A stretch of 64,000 bases of DNA from Pelodera strongyloides (taxonomy: Eukaryota > Nematoda > Chromadorea > Rhabditida > Rhabditidae): assembly GCA_036852015.1 (NCBI GenBank), contig JAANDG010000025.1, positions 124,001 to 188,000 on the forward strand. Direction: 5' to 3'. The position numbers and the translations under genes were made by a program. The notes under the pieces are model-generated. The model saw only the letters and a program-made list of their open reading frames with translations, was not told the DNA's origin and did not search any database. This document shows positions 1 to 10,300 of the stretch, in pieces. How positions within the stretch are numbered: the stretch's first letter is position 1; the number at the start of each line of letters is the position of its first letter.

Positions 1-220
1 GCTCTTGTTTAGTAGTAGCAGCAAGAGGAGCTGGAGAAGGAGAAGCCGCAGGCCGTGGCAGCGTGTGAGAAATGTCAGACTTCCTGGGTCTACCGCGTTG
101 TCTCTTGATACTATCAACAACCAAAGGTGCTCCGGAAGGAACACTGTCCTTTTCATTTGACTTTTCATTTGATGGAGTAGATGGAGCTAAAAGGAGTTCT
201 TGAAGTGATAAATGCGGCAT
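1..220 (-). CDS. AT-hook protein, N-terminal exon (partial)
   Basis: Reading leftward from ATG at 220-218 gives 73 open codons that run off the window. The peptide starts MPHLSLQELLLAPSTPS. Around residues 39-49 it carries KRQRGRPRKSD, whose RGRP core with basic flanks is the classic AT-hook that binds the minor groove of AT-rich DNA. A proline/alanine/serine-rich stretch follows. The sequence TTGTAG lies four bases before the ATG, consistent with a (trans-)splice acceptor and supporting this start. An AT-hook occurs in HMG-type proteins and in many chromatin regulators, so the family cannot be set from this fragment. The hook is seen directly; nuclear location and DNA binding are inferred from the motif. 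Confidence 0.6.
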   Translation of the reverse strand, partial: MPHLSLQELLLAPSTPSNEKSNEKDSVPSGAPLVVDSIKRQRGRPRKSDISHTLPRPAASPSPAPLAATTKQE

Positions 221-800
221 TCTTCTACAAATTATTCACGTTCACATATATTTACACAAAAAACTCTATGCTGGATATGCCTCGGTCTGGTTCAAAGAAC
301 TATTGAATGATTCATGAAAAGCAGGATAAAAATAAAAGATACCGAAAGAAGGCACGGAAGTCTCCGAATTTGTGCACAGATGCTTTAGTTTGCTCGCAAA
401 ACTCGGTGCCGACTGCAAGCCCTCTAATTCGTCAAAATCGTCCATTAGCCTAAACAAATTCAGAAGTTAAGCACATATAATAGCCAAATATGACAGACGG
501 AAGACGGACAATGGAAGCAGATTTACAATATCAAACACAGGGGGCTAAAAACCGACATTCTGTCAAAAAAGCACCCCACATGAAATGACTAGAGGTGTCG
601 CGTGCAAAGACAATATTGAAATTTGAACAAAAAAAACAGCACCACATGAGTTAGACAGGATCTTCAAGGGAAACATCGAGTATTGAACTAACTTGGGTAA
701 AAATTGAAAAGGACATGAAGAAACAAAGACAAACAACGTAACGGAAATGTTGAATTTTGTTTTGTTGAATTTTTTGTTTCGCCACTTACTACGTTCTTCA

Positions 801-893
801 GCGCCCCTAGCGCCGCCCGGATATCGCTACCCGCCCCTAGCACCGCCCGACACGCCCCTTTAGCCGCCCCTAGCGCCGCCCAGACCACGCCCA
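801..893. repeat. GC-rich short repeat block (CGCCCCTAGCGCCGCC)
   Basis: Imperfect tandem copies of CGCCCCTAGCGCCGCC separated by CGG, ATATCGCTAC and similar spacers. The same words recur at 1829-1914. The composition contrasts sharply with the AT-rich surroundings. Confidence 0.7.
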
Positions 894-1828
894 CAAGCAC
901 CGAAACCGTTCCGCATGTGGAAAGAAGTATACTAGATCAATGCTGACAAGATACTAGTAAATCTCTATTTGTGTACTAAAAAAACTTAAAAATTTTCCGG
1001 ATCTTGTGAATTGCTTTGTTTTTCATACTGTTTTCCTTATCTTTGTTGTTGTTGTTGTAAGTGACCAATTTGCTACTTTTATCGTTTCTCTCTTTACATG
1101 GCTTACATGACGTTCGAACTCAAATATTGTGACCTGTTGCTCCCGACCGTTCATTCATATAATACGTTTTCCGCCAGTGATTAATTTAATATTTTGTTGT
1201 ATTTTGGTGTTTATTTATTGGTTTTCTTTATACAATTCCTTCCAGTATTGACGTCTTCTTGATTCGGCAAACAGGAAAGATGTCTATAAACCAGTTTAAT
1301 CGACCGCTTTGCCAAGTCTCCGCTTCCAGATGATAACTAGACAAAGCAGGTTATTTTGCGTTATTTTTCAACTCAATACGTTTATTGTTTTGGGAGTTGA
1401 AAGTGCTTTTGATGTAGCGAGAGATTCGCAGCGTCGTGTTGGTTTATTGTTGAGTGCTGCTGTTATTTATAACTGTATATCGCCTACATTTTAGATGACT
1501 TCCCTGGCACGGCGGTGAACCTCTGACACAAAAGGGAGTGGAGCAAGAAGCGAAGCTAACTGTTCTATGATTACAGTCCTACCGGATAATTGTGTGCAAT
1601 GTTTTTTACTGTGCTTTTTGCTTTTTGAATAAAGTTTTTCTTTGCCAATTTCTCCTTATTTGTGATGTATTTGTGGTATTTGTGTTGTAATTTGTTACCG
1701 TAATTGAGGTGGTACTGTAGTGGTAACGCTATTTGTTGCTAGAATATGCATTATAAATCATGGGTGCCTACCGTAGTTGCTACACTATTCGTAATATGGC
1801 TCCTCGCAACGCGTCCGCTCGCGTTGCT

Positions 1829-1914
1829 ACCCGCCCCTAGCGCCGCTTGGCTACCCGCCCCTAGCGTCTCCGTTCACTCGCTAGGGGCGGGTAGCCGGGC
1901 GGCGCCCGGGGCGG
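1829..1914. repeat. GC-rich short repeat block, partly inverted
   Basis: It contains CTACCCGCCCCTAGCG twice and then its inverse CGCTAGGGGCGGGTAG, so the block can fold into a stem. It is related to the block at 801-893. Confidence 0.7.
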
Positions 1915-2564
1915 TGGACTTTCAGAGAGTATCAAATCGGTACTAGGTTAGTTATAAAACAGCGCTGATCTCGTGGAATAAGTAGCAGTTATGCTTCCGA
2001 CTAGTATTAATGCAAAACTGATCTACTCGCCCAGGGAGCATTAATATACATGCTAATAATCTACTAGTTGCGTGCAAAAGAAATACTAGTATGATACTAG
2101 TATGACACGCAACGCAGAAACGCAGTGCACGAAATACGGTACTCTGGCTGTTTTTCAGTAATGCAAGGCGAATTATCAATGTAAGTTGCAAATGTATGGT
2201 TCAATTGTAAACACACTATAATTGGTAAAAAATAACACATCCACCTGTACTGAAATAAAATAAAAACGTTTGTTACCAGATAGGTTATTGTTACAATATC
2301 TACATAATTATAACACCGTGCTTTGAGCCCAAAACCGCTGTAAATGATGTGACGAGATCAGTTTCTCTAAAATACATCTCATCACGGTAATTGAACGACG
2401 CTGAACATTTCCCCTCGAAATAAAAATACAGTTAAGTCCATAATTTATTGTGTAACACAGAAACGTAAATAAATAAGTAAATAAACATTCAAGGGTCTCG
2501 TTTGGTCGTCATCTCTTGCTGTTTTCTTGATGATTTTATTTCCGTAGATCACTCGAGTAAACAT

Positions 2565-4277
2565 CTACATAATTTCTTGATTTCTCGAACTGCGAGTCGT
2601 CGCAATAACTGGATGCGTATTTGAAGAGAAATTCGTATTTCGATAGAACATATGCTTAATTGTCTTCTTAATTTCCTCGTGTCTTGATGAGATGAGAATC
2701 ATATTGAATGCGCCCTTGCAGATATCTGAAACGAAACATCATTGGGTAATTTTATTGTTCAATCAGAGTTGGCTTAGGCTTAGGCTTAGACTTGGGCTTA
2801 GGCTTAGGCTTAGGCCTAGGGCTTATCGAAAGTTGGATATGCAGTAACAACTTACTAATCAGGTAAAGAATGACTTGATATCGTGCCAGTCCGAATAGAT
2901 TATAGTTCAAAATAAGATCCGGAACCACGATGCAAGTGAACTCAGCTGTTACCGTCATTCCTAGAATTAGAATTCAGAATACCGTAAAATAAAATATTAT
3001 ACTTGTTGTTTATACACTTTACTCCACACCACGTACCAACAGTTTTCGTAACGGATATAAATTTCTTGGAGAACTTATGATCGTTCACTGCTACAGGCGA
3101 GTGAGAAGAGAGCACTCGGAACTGAAAAAAAAAACTCTTGAAAAAAATTAAAAATGGCAAAGGGCGGCCATTGTGTACTTTTTCCTTTCTATGATTGTTC
3201 ACTGTTAAAGCGAAATGCTAGCCCCTTTTAAAAATTTGCATATGATAAGCAAATCCTATGTATCCTATGCTAATTTTGTACGATTGCCGTGGACGATCGT
3301 ACAAAATTAGCATAAGATACATAGGATTTGCTTAGCATATGCAAATTTTCCAAAGGAGCTAGCATTTCGCTTTAACAGTTCTTGTGTTGACCGGCCATTC
3401 ATGTTCTTTTTCCTAACAACTCCAAAATATGAGTGCCTACTGTGCTGACCACGCACTTCTAATAGCGATCACCAATAGTACTGTTAATTAGTAGTTAAGT
3501 TAATCATTTCTCACAAGATTGTATATCACATATTCACATATCCTCTTTATGTTCTATATATATATATATATATTTCCAATCGCATATGTAGATCGATACT
3601 CTTGTGGGTTAACTTTTAGCCATATTGCCTCCATTTCTCCTCCGTTGTAATATATACAAAGAACCCTCCATCTTCCCTTTGTAAGTTACCCGCCGTTAGA
3701 AAAGGCGAGAGACCACATCTAATGAGAGGGCCAGACTAATCCCTTTCTCCCCTCAAAGGGCATCCCGCGTCTGGCCAATCTGTTCTTTAGGCATTGGGTA
3801 ACATGAGGAGTTAAGATAGATGTATACATTACCAGCCGTTCGAAGAGCCCTACGGGCTCTTCTCCGACTGGAGGAATCGGCCTTCGGCCGATTGTTACCC
3901 TTTTAAAAAAAGAATTTCTACAACGGTAAAACGGTAACGGCAACGGTAAAACGGTAAAAAAATATGTCGCCCTTTCTCACATCTCGACCCCTCTCTCTCG
4001 CTCGCACTCGCTCTATATCTATATCTCCCACTCGTTCGTTAACTTTATATTTCCTCATCTCTTTTTCACACTTTCTCAAATCGTGTCCCTATTTTCTCTC
4101 TCTCTCGCTCTCTCGCCCTCTCCCTCTCTCTCTCGCGCTCTCCCTCTCTCTCTCTCGCTCTCTCGCTCTCTCTCTCTCGCTCTCTCTCTCTTCTCTCTCT
4201 CTCGCTCGCTCTATCGTTCATGCTTTTCTATTTTCTTATTTCTTTTTCACGCTTTCTCACATCGCGTTCGCGTCCCT

Positions 4278-4308
<31 letters not shown>

Positions 4309-7300
4309 ATCTCTATCTCTATCTCTATCTCTCTATCTCTCTATCTCTATCTCTATCTCTATCTCTATCTCTATCTCTATCTCTATCTCTATCTCTATCT
4401 CTATCTCTATCTCTATCTCTATCTCTATCTCTCGCTTTCGCTCTTCTCTCTATCGTTCGTCTTATATTCACACGTCTAAAACTCTGTTAATGTTTTACAA
4501 GCTTTTTCCGACAAACTCGGCGTTTTCAAGCTTTTTCCAACTAATCTCCGAGCTTTTTCCAAGAACATTCTCGGAAAAAGCTAGGAAATCCCGCGCTTCT
4601 CGGAAAAAGCTAGGAAAATACTCGGAAAAAGCTCGGGTAAATCTCCGAGCTTTTTCCGAGAAACCACAAAAGTACGCCATACTACAATTGACGCTGGTAT
4701 GCCGTGCATCTATTTCACAAATATAAAAATAAATTTTCTGTGCGCGCCCGCCCACCTCGCGGAATATTTTTTCCCTGAAGTTATTAAAGTTTTTTTTTTT
4801 TTTTTTTTACTTAGTTATTGTGTTAGTTTGTTAACTTATTTTAGTACATTATGGTGTGTACAACGTATTGTGGCGGTATGGTGTCGGATATAAGCCGTAT
4901 TTTCATGCAGGAACAAAAAGTTAATATCAAATAAACGAGTAATAATTTTACAACAGAAAACGTGTACCATAGTGCCGAATGTCATCCATACGTTTGCTTA
5001 TATTGTTTGTACATTCTTGTGCATCTTTCCGTTCGAGTAAGCTATTTATTTCCGATATATAATTAGTTTTCAGACATAGTTTAAGAAGAACTGCGAACAT
5101 GCGGCCTGATGTACTTGTTCGCCTAAAACGTGCGATTCCTTCAGCGTTATCTGGCAGGCAAGATTATCCACCATGTAAGCTTTAACTTTTTTTAACCTTG
5201 TTATTCTTCTGGGGATTTTCTGGCTGATTTTCTGTCCAGGTATAGAAAAATCCGCCGCATCTTGGGACTACACCACTATTCGAGATTGTTTACAGCCGGC
5301 AGTCACCAGTATAAGTTATTGCCGCGGTCTGTTTTTTTTTCAAGTGATTATTTACTTTTCATTGACACCTTGCTTTGTTTTGTAGCTAGCATAGCACTTT
5401 TCCTATGATGTGGCACCGTTATCGTAAATATTTAGGATAGGTAACGGTAGATTGGCATCCTCCAAGGTGCTGATTGGTAGTAGGGAGAAAAGGCACAATT
5501 TTTGGAATACACGGAAACGGAAACCCCATTATTTAGCAGGCTGTCAATTAACGGAATTCGAAGGGAACAAATGAAAAGGAGTTTGAGACTTTGATAGTGG
5601 TCTTTTACGGTTCACGGAAATTCCTTTATCAGAAACTCGCCGCGTCTCGAGCTCAGTTTAGGCTTAGAGTAGTTTCTTAAAAGGTTAAAAAAAATGTTTA
5701 GGACTGGAAGACGAAGACTCACGCGTTTTACGTCTATTGCCATGCAGGCTGCACTGCAGGTGCAATGCAGGATGCCATTCTACCCACCTTTTATGCGCCT
5801 CTCCAATTTTCCAATTCAATGTACTGGTATGTATTCTATATCGTACTAGCGGATTTTCTCTTACGTGTTAGGCTACGCTACCTCATTGTTTCAGTCTTTC
5901 TTGGTTACATGGTTACTTCAATGAATAGTGGAATAATTCTATTGGCAGCTTTTAAATATTCTTCACTCGCGGTATCTTCCTAGTGTAAGTGCTGCACAAA
6001 AATTTCCCATTTCGCCCCTTTCTTTATTTCCCGGAGACGGGATACCCGGAGCTGGAGCAAGAGGTGGGACGCGAGCTAAATACGTTGCCCGTTGCGTGCG
6101 AACATCAACATTGTTCCTTCTATTCCTGTTATTGTATATATAGTATATAATCTTATATGTTCCAGGACGCGTGCTTCCTACCATGTTCTGGTCGTGAGTC
6201 GTGCGGGAGGCAGGGAGGCGCTGAGATGTCCTCATCTCGTTACTTATGGAGGTATGCTTATAAAACATTTCTGTCTTCATATTGTAACTGGTTCCCTCTA
6301 TCTATACATGTATTCGTTTTCCTTTTTAGTTTTCAAACATCAGTTATGTTTTTAGACAGTTTTAGACATAATGGTTCCGGATTTTTTTGCTACAAATTTA
6401 AAACGGCGCTCAATACAATACACCTTTAAATTAAAATAATCCTTCCACGAAACGCGACACTGTCGGTCACTTCCGGTCTTACTGTATCCCGCCAATCCCA
6501 CCTTCTTCTTAAAGCCAAATACCTGACGGTTTTTGAAATGTACCGTGGACAACTGCATTTTCATGTATTTATGCGTAGTGGGGTCCAATTGGGGTCTATG
6601 TTTTATGCTAAATTATGCTCATTTGCATACGACGCATACAAATGTTGGTGTACTCGATGCGTTTCAGAAACCGGCCAGTATTTCGCTTTAAGAAGAACAA
6701 TCAAACTTTTTTCGAGATGGTTGGCACTTTCGCGTCCTTTCGCTCGCGGCGAACGTGGGACGTAAATACTCTACGAATAGTATGCTATATTCGTCCTATT
6801 TTCTGATGATAAATATAACTGTTTTTAACCATTCCAGGAGTGCACTGTGTAATGTCTACGATGGTCGGTCGTGCGAAGGGGACTTGGAAGACCGCGCACC
6901 GCGAAGTTTGCATATTCGTGCAGATTCTGGTAATACCTTCTCCATTTCCCAGTAGAATTCCCCAATTAGCTAGATTTTAGACGAGACTCTATGAAAACTG
7001 GTGATTCGTTCGGCTCCCCCTCTCCCCCAAATTTATGAGTTCCTTTGTTCCTTAGTATTATTTAATTGTTGTATATTTACTTTTAATGTGTTTGATTTGT
7101 AGTTAGATTGATAAGTAAGAGAACATTGTTTACATAAGTAGATCGTAATCCGATATAACACTTGACTAGACTTCTACTTCATACATTTATTTATGTAATT
7201 TATATCGTCTTATACTTATTTTCTTTACTTAATACCTGCTTTAATTACATTACTTAAGTTTTGTGAAAGATAAGTAAGTTGAATCTGCAATCTGCGAATT

Positions 7301-10300
7301 TTACGACAAAATCTCTATTTTTGGCATAATAATGAGTATGTCGTGTATTGATATGCATATTATATTATAGTATTTCATACGTATTATATTCCTAATAATA
7401 TATACATGTATGCGTTTATCTACATATCTAATATCTACATAAGTTTATCCTTTTTTAGTGTGTTAATTTAAGTTTGCAGTTTATAATCTTATTTGTTAAA
7501 AAAGTAAAAAAAAATATATTTTTTATATGCATTTAAAATAAACATTTTTGTGTTTAATTATTCGTTACTATTGTTTTTTGTATGGGCGGCGGTTTTTGCC
7601 GCGGTGCGGCGAGGCGGTGAAAGGTGTATCGTTGTCTGCGCCCTCCTCGACGAGAGAGCATTCCCGAGCTTTTTTCGACAATTCTCCGACCTTTTTCCAA
7701 GTAGAATTCTAGTGAAAAAAAGCTAAAATTCTACCTTATTTTTTCTCGGTCCTAGCTCGGAGAATTGTCGGAAAAAGCTTGGAAATAAAGATCGTAGCTA
7801 GTCATGTATGATTGGGGAAACGTACAATATGAGTCTGGATCTCCATTCAACTAATAATGCCATGCAAATTTGCCATTGAAGGTGCTCTATGAAGAGCAGA
7901 TTGTTACTCTTATGATAAGCTAGCATAGCTCAACCGGTAGAGCGTTGGACTGTGAATCGAGAGGTTGGGCGCAGTTGTGGGTTCGAATCTGGCCAGCGAC
8001 AAAGATTTTGTATGCTCTTGTGAAGAAGAAATTTTCTTTATGAACGGATTTCGTTGTGCACATAAAAACAAAATCATAAACAAAGTCTGTGACAAAGTCA
8101 TAAACAAACTCTTCTCCTTTATATAATAAGATAATAAGCAGTATGTAAATTAGGTAAACGCAGGGGTGCAAAACAGAATGCCCATCTGACACGCCCCCTT
8201 TTGCGCATTACTTAAACCCCCTTCAGGATAGACTTTTATGCACGAATTGCTTCGCTACAAGCAACCTAGGAGCAGTGTGGTAGATCTCTGATCCCGCGGT
8301 ACTGCTTCTCAGGTTCGCTTCTTCACTTCCTTCAAGGAAACGGTGTGGTAGATCTCTAATCCCGCGGTACCGTTTCCTCTTCACAACTAGCAGTGTGGTT
8401 GATCCCTGATCCCGCGATACTGCTTCTCAGGTTCGCTTCTTCACTTCCTTCAAGGAAACGGTGTGGTAGATCTCTGATCCCGCGGTACTAGAGTGGGGTC
8501 AATATGAGCTGAGTGACTCACGTGAGTCACTCATTTGGAGGCGACTCATGGAGTGATTCGCTCTGAGCGGGATTCGCGCGACCGACTCTTCTGATGAGTC
8601 ACTCATCGGAAGAGTGCCCAGGGCAACTCAAGCTGAGATTCACTCATAACACAGCAATTACTCATGAATCTCCCTTGAGTCGTTCATGATTCAGTAATTT
8701 ACTTTGGCGAAAAACAATCAAGGAAGTTGTTTTATCGATAAAATACAGCAAATACGATCATAAATCTTCTTTAAATTAAAAATTTGAACAAATATGACCA
8801 CTTTTGGTACTTAATATTAGTATTACAACATAGGGTACCCACTAAAATATCAAAAAACAGCAGCTGTTAAGTTGAAAAGTTGTTCTTTTTTAATCGAAAC
8901 AATGTTTTGAAGTTTTATAGTAGTTATTTGTGAGTTATTGTGGAGTTATTGTGGCATCAATGACATACAATGAAATATCCTGTAAGTTGTTAGTAACTGC
9001 GCCCATTCTTGACAACAAACATAGGAAAAGTTATTTAAAACTGTATAATCATTATTATTTCAAAGTTATTTGGATGTAAATCCATTTTTGAGCACCATCA
9101 TGAGTTGATTCCGAGTTGAATCGGAGTTGCGAGCGCGAGTTGATTCATGATTCACCCTTTTGCCCGCATGCGAGCCGACTCTGATTCAGAATGCCCTCTT
9201 CTTTCGGGAGTGAATCCGACTCTGATTCGGCTCGAGATTTGAGAAATGCGGCGAATCACTCAATGATTCGTCGATTTTGAGTCACTCACAAAATTGAGTT
9301 GCTTTGACCCCACTCTACGCGGTACCGTTTCCTCTTCACAACTAGCAGTGTGGTAGATCTCTGATCCCGCGTGCTTTTCAGGTTCGCTTCTTCACTTCCT
9401 TCAAGGAAACGATGTGGTAGATCTCTGATCCCGCGGTACCGTTTCCTCTTCACAACTAGCAGTGTGGTAGATCTCTGATCCCGCGGTACTGCTTTTCAGG
9501 TTCGCTTTATCACTTCCTTCAAGGAAACGGTGTGGTAGATCTCTGATCCCGCGGTACCGTTTCCTCTTCACAACTATCAGTGTGGTAGATCTCTGATACC
9601 GCGGTACTGCTTCTCAGTTTCGCTTCTTCACTTCCTTCAAGGAAACGGTGTGGTAGATCTCTGATCCCGCGGTACTGCTTTTCAGGTTCGCTTTATCACT
9701 TCCTTCAAGGAAACGGTGTGGTAGATCTCTGATCCCGCGGTACCGATTCCTCTTCACAACTAGCAGTGTGGTTGATCCCTGATCCCGCAATACTGCTAGT
9801 TTCTCCACTTGTTTTGTGTATTTTGATTGTGTTGAATAAATCTGTTGCATAAACAGGTGTTTATTGACGCAGTCCATACGCATCACAAGGCACCAGGTAT
9901 TGTCACTAACGGTGGTGACAGTACATTTGGTGCACCGTCCGGGAATCGAACCCGGGCCGCCCGCGTGGCAGGCGAGCATTCTAACACTGAACTTTTTTCA
10001 TTCTACCACTGAGATTTCTCTATACGCAGATAGATTTCCTCCTGCTCGGCCCATAAACGTACGGTACTTAAGCTTACGATTCCACCATATCGGGGCCGCT
10101 CGGAGATGGAGCGAGCGAGCCAGAGGCACGAATTGATTCGCTACAAGCAACCTAAGAGCAGTGTGGTAGATATCTGATCCCGCGGTACTGCTTCTCAGGT
10201 TCGCTTCTTCACTTCCTTCAAGGAAACGGTGTGGTAGATCTCTGATCCCGCGGTACCGTTTCCTCTTCACAACTAGCAGTGTGGTTGATCCCTGATCCCG

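Larger units (their letters stand above)
221..2564. other. Intergenic stretch without a recognisable gene
   Basis: I see no exon with coding-like composition and paired splice sites on either strand. It holds two GC-rich blocks (801-893 and 1829-1914) in otherwise AT-rich DNA, and the presumed poly(A) signal of the minus-strand receptor gene: TTTATT on the plus strand at 2535-2540, 25 bases past its stop. The short ORFs here are not convincing. Confidence 0.5.

Noticed and set aside
688..900. 70-codon Ala/Gly-rich minus-strand ORF
   Set aside because: Its coding-like look comes from the CGCCCCTAGCGCC repeat block; no splice sites or homology recognised.
3964..4490. Three long overlapping Leu/Ser/Tyr-rich open frames
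   Set aside because: They arise from CT and CTCTAT microsatellite DNA; all frames show the same periodic peptide.
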